From contig JBCAMK010000010.1 of the NCBI GenBank assembly GCA_038503065.1, positions 992,001 through 1,056,000 on the forward strand: 64,000 nt of DNA, read 5' to 3'. The DNA is from Paragyromitra xinjiangensis (taxonomy: Eukaryota; Ascomycota; Pezizomycetes; Pezizales; Discinaceae). Below the pieces are notes generated by a model, which was given only the letters and a program-made list of their open reading frames with translations, made no database searches and was not told the DNA's origin. Below, in pieces: positions 21,110-30,860 of the stretch; within the stretch, counting starts at the first letter, position 1, and each line of letters starts with the position of its first letter. The position numbers and the translations under genes are program-made.

Positions 21110-23351
21110 AACCGACAACAACAACCACGAAACGACTTTTTGGTCATAACTCCACCAGTTTTACTCCGATTAACGAGATTTTTGGTTATTCGGACTCGCC
21201 TCACTGCCCCCGTTCGATCCTGCTATTGTACGTCGAGGTCGCTCTCGATTTGCAAAAGTTGTTGTCGAATTCGCTATTTTACCCCTCTTTTCCCCCCTAC
21301 ACCTCAAATTTTGAGATTTTGCAAAACCTCATATCTCCACCAATACTACTCCGATTGACTCGACCCCGGGCTTTTTGGAGTCCCCTCACTGTGCCTGTTC
21401 GATCGCCCTCTCGTTCGTCCGGATCGGAGCCGATTTGCAAAAGTTGTTGACACTTTCTGCTCCACCCACCCCCTCCAGCTCCCTTTAGGGACCCCCCCCC
21501 ATCCACCCCACCTCCTCCTGTCGGTTCAGGACCCTCCTCCATGTCTTCCTCTTCGTCCAGAGGCAGAGGGAGAGGCAGAGGCTTTCAGTCTCCCTCTCCT
21601 GGCGCAATTTCGCCTTTTACAACCCCCACAACACCCACAGCACCCACCACACCCCCCAATTCGCGATTTTCTGCCCTCCACCATGGAGACCCAGAGCAGA
21701 CTCCCACCCAGACTCTCCCACTGCGTCCTGCTGTTGCTCTTCAGGACTTTGAATCCCTCCCACTCCCCCCAGACTCTCAGGATCATGAGATGACTGAATC
21801 TGAGAGTGAAACGGAGGAAGAATTCACCCCCCCCATCCTCAACACCACCCCCAAGATTGCAGATGCTGTTGTCCAGCTTGCTGCAACCCTTCACGAATAC
21901 CGGGCCTGCATCAAGCAGATGCTCAAAACAATCCGCAGGCTTGAAAAAGCAGCCAGGACCCCTCCACCACCTCCAGTCTTCCACAACGACCCTGCACTCG
22001 TGGAAAAGATTGCAACCCTCACAGCAAAAGTAGCAGATCTGGAGCAGAAACGCGCCCTGACTACCATCTTGGCTTCTGCTTCTGCCTCTGGCCCTGCCTC
22101 ACTCCCCCTACCTCCAGCAGCTGCCCCAGCGCCTGCACCACACTCCTGGGCCCAGGTTGCCTCCAAAAAGGCCTCCAGGACCGCCCCCAAGGCCCCCAAG
22201 GCCTCCAAAACACCCACAACGCCCCCCAAACGCGACCGCACACTTATCATTACCAGGAATGGTCTACCCATTCCTGATGATATCACACCACTTACCATTC
22301 GCAATGCGGTCAATGCAGCCCTAGGAAGCCCATTGATTGCAGAAGTGCAATTCACTCCTGCACACCATGTTCAGCTTATTGCTGTTACCACCACCACCTC
22401 CGACACACTTCTCAAGCAGAGATCAAAGCTTGAGGAGATTGTGAGATCTACTATCCCGAATGCAAACAGCTTGGAGAAGGAAGTCACTCTCTTCCAAGTT
22501 GTTCTGCACAACGTCCCCACCTCCATCCCTTCTGGCGAAGAAGGTTTCCAACACATCAGGTCAGAGGTTGAACAGTTCAACCCTGGCACCACCCTCATGC
22601 GCAACCCTCGCTGGCTCACCAGACCAGAGCAGAGAGAGGGCAAGCAGGCTTCCTCAATGGTTCTTACCATTCAGGGGAAACAACCTGCCACCACTGCCCT
22701 TGAGAGAGGGCTCTCCCTTTTTGGACGCCGCCTCAAGGTTTCCAAATACCTTCGCTTTGGACAAGACACCCAATGCACTCACTGCCTTGCCTTCGGGCAC
22801 CACCAACAACGTTGTACCAGCAAGACCCCTATTTGTACCATCTGTGCTGGGCCTCATACAGCGTCAACACATACCTGCGGCAAATCTTCTTGCACTGTCA
22901 AGGGATCCCCATGCCTCCACACTACCATCCGCTGCGCTAACTGTGGCGAACAACATAAGGGCAACTCCCCAGGATGCCCCACACTCACTGCTGCTAGACT
23001 TGCTGCTAGCGAACGACAGAACCACATGCAACAATAAGTCTTTCCTACACCCTTACGATTTCGTTTGTCCTTTCTGGTTTTTGGATTGGAAGTGGGCTGT
23101 GCTATAGGCACAAAGCAAGCGATGGTGAATGAACAATGCCCAGGGTAGTTTTAACCTGTGAGAGAGGTTACTAGATCATGGGTATTAACTACTAAACTGA
23201 TGATGAGCCTAGAAGAGGCTGAGTTGGAATTCGCGGTGGATTAGTTAGTTTTGTTTTGTTTCCTTTATGTTTCTGTTGGGTTTTCTTCTGCTGTACGCCA
23301 TATCCGTTTCGGATGCATGCGAGTATGAACAATAAATAAATAAATAAAATA
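21110..23351 (+). mobile_element. Half-LINE H2, 2242 bp, in LINE-C1 ORF2
   Basis: TSD GTTGGTGCCAGTG at 21097-21109 and 23352-23364; opposite in orientation to its host C1. The leader starts AACCGACAACAACAACCACG and contains two promoter-like monomers. ORF1 follows, then ~310 bp of 3' UTR, the ATCCG/CGGAT hairpin at 23302-23314, and an (AATA)n tail at 23329-23350. No RT or endonuclease sequence. Confidence 0.85.
21541..23037 (+). CDS. Half-LINE H2 ORF1 protein, 498 aa
   Basis: Subfamily Ha: after the RG box it reads F-Q-S-P-S-P-G-A-I-S-P-F-T-T and has a shorter acidic region (E-S-E-S-E-T-E-E-E-F). The coiled-coil, L-I-I-T-R-N-G-L block and three C-terminal knuckles are as in H1 (C-T-H-C-L-A-F-G-H-H-Q-Q-R-C; C-T-I-C-A-G-P-H; C-A-N-C-G-E-Q-H). 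The start ATG lies just after the second monomer and a GTCGGTTCAGGACC motif conserved in all H leaders. The full-length ORF indicates recent activity or selection for the protein. Confidence 0.8.
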   Translation: MSSSSSRGRGRGRGFQSPSPGAISPFTTPTTPTAPTTPPNSRFSALHHGDPEQTPTQTLPLRPAVALQDFESLPLPPDSQDHEMTESESETEEEFTPPILNTTPKIADAVVQLAATLHEYRACIKQMLKTIRRLEKAARTPPPPPVFHNDPALVEKIATLTAKVADLEQKRALTTILASASASGPASLPLPPAAAPAPAPHSWAQVASKKASRTAPKAPKASKTPTTPPKRDRTLIITRNGLPIPDDITPLTIRNAVNAALGSPLIAEVQFTPAHHVQLIAVTTTTSDTLLKQRSKLEEIVRSTIPNANSLEKEVTLFQVVLHNVPTSIPSGEEGFQHIRSEVEQFNPGTTLMRNPRWLTRPEQREGKQASSMVLTIQGKQPATTALERGLSLFGRRLKVSKYLRFGQDTQCTHCLAFGHHQQRCTSKTPICTICAGPHTASTHTCGKSSCTVKGSPCLHTTIRCANCGEQHKGNSPGCPTLTAARLAASERQNHMQQ

Positions 23352-25076
23352 GTTGGTGCCAGTGGTGTTTCTTGGCTTCGTTTATTTCAATTTTCCATTG
23401 TGTTCGAAGGTTTTTAAGGAGGCTTTTGGCGTGCTGTGGTGGATTGGGTAATTTGAGTATGTGATTGATGGTGTTTATTTTCCTTTTGAGTTTGGAGAGT
23501 TCGTTGGTCCACCAGCCTTTGGAGTGTTGGCTGGGCTTTGATAGCGGTATGGCTGTAATGGTGGCGAATTGTATGAGAGAAGTGAGCTGTTCGCATTCCT
23601 TGGTGGTTTCACTGGCGCTAGTGGGTTGGGAGTTGTTGAGTGCTGATTGCTTGATTATATTGTGGAATTGAATCCAGTTTGCTCTGCTGAGGTTGCGTTT
23701 GGGTGTGGCTGTGGGTTTTGGTGGGAGAAATATGGTGGTTGTGATTAAGGCGTGGTCAGAGTTATCTCTGAGTTCTTGATCGGATTGCCACGTTATGAGA
23801 TATTGTTGTGTATTTTTGAATAAGGTGAGATCAATGATGGAATTTCTGTTGCCATTTCTGGGAAAGTGCGTGAAAGTTCCTGGGTGATTGATGAGTTGAT
23901 AATTGTGATCTTCTAACCAGTCAACAAGTTGGTTGGCTGTTGATCTGGTGTTGTTGATGGAGGTGCGGTAGGTGTCAGTTTCAAGTCCATACCACCACGT
24001 GTGGTGTAGGTTGGTGTCTGCTAATATTATGTGCCTGGGAAGGAAATTATACATGTTGAGATAAGTGTATGTTGTTGGTGTGTGATTGGCGTAAATGTTG
24101 GAGATTTCAATGTCACCTATTGCTGTGGTGATGATTATTGATATGGTGTTGTTAAAGAAGGAAGTTGAAATTCGCGGATTGAGATTCATGTTGGCATTGA
24201 TGTAAGTGACGCATTTGGGGTTTTGATTTGTTGGTGAAAAGCGATAAAAGTTTGTGATGTTTGGAGGTAGGCCCTGGTTTTCTGACCAAGGGTCCTGTAG
24301 TGCGAGTATGGCGAGTTGGGTGTTGATGTTTGCATGATGGAGTACTGAGAGAGTAGAGGTCTTTCCTTTAGCGCAATTCAGTTGTTGCACTTGAGCTATG
24401 CCTGTGATATGTGTTGTGTGTTTAATCATTACGGTTGTTGATTTTTTGTGCGCGTTGAGCAAGGTAGAGTGCTCTGGTCTTCATCTTTTCGGGGCAGTCG
24501 ATGGCGGTATGTTGATTGGTGTTGCAGCAGGCGCATCTGAGTTGCATGTGTCTGCATCTGGCACCTCCTCTGCATGTGATTTGGTCGCATTTGTGGTCTT
24601 TGGTGTGGTGGGCAAGTGCGCAGATGGCACAGGCGACTTCTTGCTTGCAGGTGGCGTCATGGTGTCCTAGTTTTTGGCAGTTTCGGCATTGGGTGGTAGG
24701 ATTGATGGGGTGATATTCGCGGATTTTGCTTGTGGCGTTTAGGATGTTGAGGTAGGTGAAGCCTAAGGTTTTGAGGGTGTGTTTGGCTGGTAGGGCGATG
24801 ACAATGGAGGAGGCTTTTTTGCCAACGCGTTTCTCTTCTGTGGATAGCCATCTTGGGGCTTGGGCAAGTTGTACATCAGGTAGGGTGGCTTGAAGGGCAT
24901 TGGTGATGGTGGTGGGTGTCACGGGTTCGAGATTAAAGTAGAGGCAGACAGCGTCAATGATAAATTTGGACCATCTGCTGTTGACTCTGATGTTGGTGAT
25001 TGGGATTTTGAGGAGGTTGCATACTGAGGTGATTTCATGTTCGTATTGTTCAATGAACTTGTCAGCTGCTTTGTTG

Positions 25077-27314
25077 TTTATTTATTTATTTATATTTCAT
25101 ACTGCATAAATCCGAAACGGATATGGCATACTTATAGAGAAAACCAAACAGAAAACAAAATCAAAACGCAACTAACTACCCGATTCCTCCCACTGGGTCC
25201 AACTCAGCCCTCTACGGCTATTCTTCAGTTTATGTGTTAATACCCCGATCTAGTGCCCTCTCCCTCAGGACAAGACTACCCTGGGCATTCTTCTTTCACC
25301 AGCACATGCTTTGTGCCTATAGCACGTCGCTCCAACAATCCGAGCACTGTCAAGGGAGATGAAGTCGTAAGGGTGGGGGGAGACTTAGATTTGCATGCGA
25401 TTCTGTCTTTCGCTTGCAGCTAGTCTTGCTGCTGTGAGTTTGAGGCACTCAGGGGAGTTACCACAATGTTGTTCGCCACAGTTAGCGCAGCGGAGGATGG
25501 TGTGGAGGCAGGGAGATCCTTTGACATGGCAGGAAGGTTTGCCGCAGGTGTGTGTTGACACTGTATGAGGCCCAGCACAGATGGTACAGATAGGGGTCCT
25601 GCTGGTACAGTGCTGTTGGTGGTGGCCAAAGGCCAGGCAGTGGGTGCATTGGGTGTCCTGTCCAAAGCGAAGGTATTTGGAAACCTTGAGGCGGCGTCCG
25701 AAAAGGGAGAGCCCTCTCTCAAGGGCAGTGGTGGCAGGTTGTTTCCCCTGGATGGTCAAAAACATGGAGGAAGCCTGCTTGCCCTCTCTCTGCTCTGGTC
25801 TGGTGAGCCAGCGAGGGTCGCGCATGAGGGTGGTGCCAGGGTTGAACTGTTCAACCTCTGACCTGATGTGTTGAAATCCTTCTTCGCCAGAAGGAATGGA
25901 GGTGGGTACGTTGTGCAGGACAACCTGAAAGAGAGTGACCTCTTTCTCCAGGCTGTTGGCATTGGGGATGGTGGATCTCACAATCTCCTCAAGCTTTGAT
26001 CTCTGCTTGAGGAGTGTGTCGGAGGTGGTGGTGGTAACAGCAATGAGCTGCACATGGTGAGCAGGTGTAAATCGCACCTCTGCAATCAGGGGGCTTTCTA
26101 AGGCTGCATTGACTGCGTTGCGAATGGTGAGTGGGGTGACATCCTCAGGAATGGGTAGACCATTCCTGGTGATGATAAGGGTGCGGTCGCGCTTGGGAGG
26201 GTTGGTGGGTGGTTTGGGGGCCTTGGAGGCCTTGGGGGCGGGTCTGGAGGCCTTTTTAGAGGCAACCTGAGCCCATGAGTGAGGTGCAGGTGCTGGGGCA
26301 GCTGCTGGTGGTGGGGGGAGGTTGGCAGTGGCCAGAATGCTAGTTAAGGCGCGTTTCTGCTCCAAGTCTGCCACCTTGGTTGTGAGGGTTGCTACCTTCT
26401 CCACAAGAGCTGGGTCGTTGTGAACGGTAGGGGGAGGTGGGGGGTTCCTGGCTGCCTTCTGGAGGCGTCTGATTTCCCTCTCCAGTTGTTTCACATAGAG
26501 GCGATACTGGTGGAGGTCTCTGGCAATTTGGATCACAGCATCTGCGATCTTGATAGTGGTGTTGAGGGTGGGAGCCACGAAGTCATCCATGCTCTCATGC
26601 TCTGACTCTGACTCTGTCATCTCATGGTCTTGAGAATCTGGAGGGAGTGGGAGTGACTCATAGTCCTGAAGAGCAACAGCAGGACGCAGTGGGAGGGTTT
26701 GAGTAGGGTTCTGCTCTGGGTCTCCATGGTGGAGGGCAGAAAGTCGTGAATTGGGGGGTGTGGTGGGTGCTGTGGGTGTTGTGGGGGTGGTGAAGGGCGA
26801 AATTGCGCCAGGAGAGGGAGACTGAAAGCCTCTGCCTCTCCCTCTGCCTCTGGACGAAGAGGAAGACATGGAGGAGGGTCCTGAACCGACAGGAGAAGGT
26901 GGGGTGTATGGGGGGGTTGTTGTGGGGCCCTGAGGGGGTCCCTGGCGGGTGGGGGAGGGTGGGAGCAGGAAGTGTCAACAACTTCTGCAAATCTGCTCGG
27001 ATCCGGACGAACGAGAGGGCGATCGAACGGGCTCGGTGTGGGGAGTCTAAAAAGCCCGGGGTCGAGCTAATCGGACGAAAACTCGTGGAGTTATGAGGTC
27101 TTGCAAGATCTCAAGATTTGAGGTGTAGAGGGGAAAAGAGGGGTAAAATAGCAAATTCGACAACAACTTTTGCAAATCGAGAGCGACCTCGACGTACAAT
27201 AGCAGGATCGAACGGGGGCAGTGAGGCGAGTCCGAATAACCAAAAATCTCGTTAATCGGAGTGAAACTGGTGGAGTTATGACCAAAAAGTCGTTTCGTGG
27301 TTGTTGTTGTCGGT
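25077..27314 (-). mobile_element. Half-LINE H3, 2238 bp, in LINE-C1 gag
   Basis: TSD AGCTGCTTTGTTG (25064-25076) and AGCTGCTTCGTTG (27315-27327), with one mismatch. The minus-strand tail (AAAT)n is at 25077-25090, preceded by the ATCCG/CGGAT hairpin near 25111-25123. The 5' end at 27314 reads ACCGACAACAACAACCACG. It is followed after 26 bp of host gag by H4. Confidence 0.85.
25385..26869 (-). CDS. Half-LINE H3 ORF1 protein, 494 aa
   Basis: Subfamily Ha, nearly the same N-terminus as H2 and H6. The acidic patch is E-S-E-S-E-H-E-S-M-D-D-F, and the coiled-coil differs (Y-V-K-Q-L-E-R-E-I-R-R-L-Q-K-A-A). The zinc knuckles are intact. No stop or frameshift. Divergence from H2 is largely in the coiled-coil region, so these are separate source copies and not a recent duplication. 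Confidence 0.8.
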   Translation of the reverse strand: MSSSSSRGRGRGRGFQSPSPGAISPFTTPTTPTAPTTPPNSRLSALHHGDPEQNPTQTLPLRPAVALQDYESLPLPPDSQDHEMTESESEHESMDDFVAPTLNTTIKIADAVIQIARDLHQYRLYVKQLEREIRRLQKAARNPPPPPTVHNDPALVEKVATLTTKVADLEQKRALTSILATANLPPPPAAAPAPAPHSWAQVASKKASRPAPKASKAPKPPTNPPKRDRTLIITRNGLPIPEDVTPLTIRNAVNAALESPLIAEVRFTPAHHVQLIAVTTTTSDTLLKQRSKLEEIVRSTIPNANSLEKEVTLFQVVLHNVPTSIPSGEEGFQHIRSEVEQFNPGTTLMRDPRWLTRPEQREGKQASSMFLTIQGKQPATTALERGLSLFGRRLKVSKYLRFGQDTQCTHCLAFGHHQQHCTSRTPICTICAGPHTVSTHTCGKPSCHVKGSPCLHTILRCANCGEQHCGNSPECLKLTAARLAASERQNRMQI

Positions 27315-28570
27315 AGCTGCTTCGTTGGGTTTGGTGTTGATTATTTATTTATTTATTTATTTATTGTTCTTACTCGCATGCATCCGAAACGGATATGGCA
27401 TACAGCAGAAGAAAACCCAACAGGAACATAAAAGAAAACAAAACAAAACTAACTAATCCTCCACCAGTTCCAACTCAGCCTCTTCTAGGCTCGTCATCAG
27501 TGAATGTGTTAATACCCCGATCTAGTGACTCCCTCTCACAGTGTCAAGACTACCCTGGGCATTCTTCCTTTACCATTGCTTGCTTTGTGCCTATAGCACT
27601 CCTTCCACCAGGTCCAAGGACCCCTGAAGGTTGGATACATCAATAAGGGTGGGGTGTAACTTAAGTTACCATGCGATCCTGACGTTCGCTGGCACTAAGT
27701 CTGGCTTGGGTGAGTTTGAGGCAACCAGAGAAGTTACCACAATGCGGTTCGTTACAGTTCTTGCAACGGATGATGGTGTGGAGGCAGGGAGCTCCCTTGA
27801 TGGTGCAAGAGGAGGTTGTGCAGGAGTGGGAGGATGCTGTATGAGGCCCAGCACAGATGTTGCAGAAGGGTGTCTTGCTGGTACAGCGTTGTTGTGGGTG
27901 GCCAAAGGCCAGGCAGGTAGTACATTGGGTGTCTGGCCCAAAGCGGAGGTATTTGGTGACTTTGTGGCGAAGTCCAAACATGGAGAGCCCTCTCTCAAGG
28001 GCAGTGGTGGCAGGCTGCTTCCCAACAATGGTAAGAACCATGGAGGATGCCTGTTTCCCCTCTCTCTGCTCAGGCCTAGTGAGCCAGCGGGGGTCGCGGA
28101 GTAGGGTGGTGCCTGGGTTGAACTGCTCAACCTCAGACCTGATCTGTTGGAAACCCTCTTCGCCAGAGGGAATGGAGGTGGGAATGTTGTGCACAACAAC
28201 CTGGGTCAGGACTGCTTCCTTCTCCATGCTGCTGGCATTGGGGATGGTGTTGCAAACTACTTCCTCAAGCTTCTGTCTTTGCTTGAGGAGAGAGTCAGAG
28301 GTGGTGGAGGTGACAGCAATGAGCTGCACATGGTGAGCTGGTGTGAATCGCACCTCTGCAATCAATGGCCTTTCCAGGGCAGCATTGACTGCATTGCGAA
28401 TGAGGAGTGGGGTGATGTCATCAGGAATGGGTAGACCATTCCTGGTGATGATGAGGGTACGGTCGCGTTTTGGGGGGTTTGCTGGTTGTTTGGTAGGCTT
28501 GGAGGCCTTGCTGGCGGGTCTAGGAGCCCTTTTAGAGGCAACCTGAGCCCAGGAGGTGGTGGCTGGCGGG

Positions 28571-30860
28571 TATTTATTTATTTATTTATTTATTGTTCAT
28601 ACTCGCATGCATCCGAATCGGATATGGCGTACAATAAGAGAAAACCCAACAGGAACAAAAAAGAAAACAAAACAAACTAACTAAATCCTCCGCCAGTTCC
28701 ATCTCAGCCTCTCTCAGGCTCGTCGTCAGTTGATATGATAAGGAAAGACAAGTGACTACCCGAAGATCTCAACCTGTTCCTTTTTTCCTTCACCATCGCG
28801 TGTTTTGGGCCTATAGCCCTCCTTCCACTGAATCCTAAGACCCCTGAAGGCTGGTTAAATCATAACAGGTAGGGGAAAACTTAAACAACCATGCGATCCT
28901 GACGTTCGCTGGCTCTAAGTCTTGCTTGTGTGAGTGTGAGGCAACCAGAGAAGTTACCACGATGCGGTTCGTTACAGTTCTTGCAACGGATGATAGTGTG
29001 GAGGCAAGGAGCTCCCTTGATGGTGCAAGAGGAGGTTGCGCCAGAGTGAGAGGATGCTGTATGTGGCCCAGCGCAGATGTTGCAGTAAGGGGTTTTGCTG
29101 GTACAGCGTTGTTGTGGGTGGCCAAAGGCCAGGCAGGTGGTGCATTGGGTGTCTGGCCCAAAGCGAAGGTATTTGGTGACTTTGTGACGAAGTCCAAACA
29201 TGGAGAGCCCTCTCTCAAGGGCAGTGGTGGCAGGCTGCTTCCCCACAATGGTAAGAACCATGGAGGATGCCTGTTTCCCCTCTCTCTGCTCAGGTCTAGT
29301 GAGCCAGCGAGGGTCGCGAAGTAGGGTGGTGCCTGGGTTGAACTGCTCAACCTCAGACCTGATCTGCTGGAATCCCTCTTCGCCAGAGGGGATGGAGGTG
29401 GGAACGTTGTGCACAACAACTTGGGTCAGGACTGCTTCCTTCTCCATGCTGGTGGCATTGGGAATGGTGGTGCGAACAACGTCCTCAAGCTTCTGTCTTT
29501 GCTTGAGGAGGGAGTCAGAGGTGGTGGAGGTGACAGCAATAAGCTGCACATGATGGGCAGGAGTGAATCGCACTTCTGCAATCAATGGCCTTTCCAGGGC
29601 AGCATTGACTGCATTGCGAATGAGCAGTGGGGTTATGTCATCAGGAATGGGTAGACCATTCCTGGTGATGATGAGGGTACGGTCGCGTTTGGGGGGTGCT
29701 GTAGGTTGTTTGGAAGGCTTTGGGGCCTTGCTGGCGGGTCTGGGAGCCTTTTTGGAGGCAACCTGAGCCCAGGAGGTGGTGGCAGGTGGGGGAGCAGATG
29801 CTGGAGGTGGTGGGAGGTTGGCAGAGGTCAGAATCGTTGTGAGGGTCCGTTTCTGTTCCAAGTCTGCTACCTTGGAGGTGAGGGTGGCCACCTTTTCCAC
29901 TAGAGCTGGGTCATTGTGGAAGGTAGGGGCTGGTGGTGGGGTGAGGATAGCTTTTTCAAGCTGTTTGACGCGTTTGGTGAGTGCTTTGATGAGCCTGTTC
30001 TGCTCATCCATCACTGCGAAGAGGGAGGGGTTGTAGTTCTCCCCAGTACCAATGGCACCAAGGCGATCTAGGTTGCTGTTGGAGTCGTCCATCTGGATGA
30101 CTGGAGGTAGGGTGGTGGAGAAGGTGAGGGGTCCCTCAGTGTCCGTCATGTCAGAGTCAGACTCTTCTAGGAGGACAGAACCACTATCTGTAGGCTCTGT
30201 GGCGGGCAGGGAGGCATAGTGAGGTAGGGGGACTGCTGGGCGAAGTGGCAGGGCTTGGGTGGGTGTTTGCTCTGGGTCTCCATGGAGCAAAGGTGAAAAA
30301 GGGGGGTGTGGGGGTGTTGTAGGGGGGCCACACTGCGTGTCGAGCGGGTTTTGAGGTGAACTAGTCACAGAAGAGGGAGACCTGAAGCCTCTGCCTCTCC
30401 CTCTGCCTCTAGACGAAGAGGAAGACATAGAGAAGGGTCCTGAACCGACAGGAGGAGGTGGGGTGTGTTGGGGGGGGGGGTCCCTGGCGGAGGGAAATGG
30501 GAAATCGAGCAGAACTTCTGCAGTTCTGGTCGGATCCGAACGAACGAGAGGGCGATCGAACGGGCGCGCTGAGGCGGTTCCAAAAAGCCCGGGGTCGAGC
30601 TAATCGGACGAAAACTGGTGGAGTTATGACAAAATGCAGATTGCCAAAGTTTGGTGAGGTTTTTGTTGTTGGGGGGGGAAAGAGGGGTAAAACAGCGAAT
30701 TCAACAACAACTTTTGCAAATCCGGAGCAAACCAGACGTACAATAGCAGGATCGAACGGGGGCAGTGAGGCGAGTCCGAATAATCAAAAAGTAGAGCAAT
30801 CGGAGTAAAACTGGTGGAGTTGTGACCAAAAAGTCACTTTGGCGTTGTTGTTGTCGGTTG
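28571..30860 (-). mobile_element. Half-LINE H5, 2290 bp, inserted in H4
   Basis: TSD GGTGGCTGGCGGG at 28558-28570 and 30861-30873. Complete, with a 20-bp (TATT)n tail, a hairpin with variant loop ATCCG-ATT-CGGAT (near 28613-28625), and a two-monomer leader. This is the youngest layer: H5 in H4 in C1 in S2 in LINE-X. Confidence 0.85.
28881..30428 (-). CDS. Half-LINE H5 ORF1 protein, 515 aa
   Basis: Subfamily Hb, same length and domain order as H1: RG box, acidic patch E-E-S-D-S-D-M-T-D-T-E, coiled-coil near 150-200, R-N-G-L-P-I-P-D-D block and three zinc knuckles. One knuckle-region Cys is changed (S-S-H-S-G-A-T-S-S-C where H1 has S-S-H-S-C). Otherwise intact. Confidence 0.8.
   Translation of the reverse strand: MSSSSSRGRGRGRGFRSPSSVTSSPQNPLDTQCGPPTTPPHPPFSPLLHGDPEQTPTQALPLRPAVPLPHYASLPATEPTDSGSVLLEESDSDMTDTEGPLTFSTTLPPVIQMDDSNSNLDRLGAIGTGENYNPSLFAVMDEQNRLIKALTKRVKQLEKAILTPPPAPTFHNDPALVEKVATLTSKVADLEQKRTLTTILTSANLPPPPASAPPPATTSWAQVASKKAPRPASKAPKPSKQPTAPPKRDRTLIITRNGLPIPDDITPLLIRNAVNAALERPLIAEVRFTPAHHVQLIAVTSTTSDSLLKQRQKLEDVVRTTIPNATSMEKEAVLTQVVVHNVPTSIPSGEEGFQQIRSEVEQFNPGTTLLRDPRWLTRPEQREGKQASSMVLTIVGKQPATTALERGLSMFGLRHKVTKYLRFGPDTQCTTCLAFGHPQQRCTSKTPYCNICAGPHTASSHSGATSSCTIKGAPCLHTIIRCKNCNEPHRGNFSGCLTLTQARLRASERQDRMVV

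Larger units (their letters stand above)
16191..24462 (-). pseudogene. LINE-C1 ORF2 (APE endonuclease, RT, RNase H), interrupted and with stops
   Basis: Start is near 24429 next to the gag stop, by analogy with C2. Endonuclease: L-N-C-A-K-G, A-D-T-N-L-H-H-T-W-W-Y-G (about 24000). RT: Y-R-P-I-S-L-L-S-C-L-G-K (about 20620), D-I-E-G-A-F-N, G-L-P-Q-G-S-A-V-S-S, Y-I-D-D-N-A-M (about 20110-20130). RNase H: Y-T-D-G-S, C-V-D-N-Q-N-A-L (about 19050), G-N-E-K-A-D. Half-LINEs H1 (16364-18663) and H2 (21110-23351) break it. Independent nonsense codons are a TGA at 20273-20275 where C2 has Arg, and a TAA at 19184-19186. Not functional. Confidence 0.8.
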
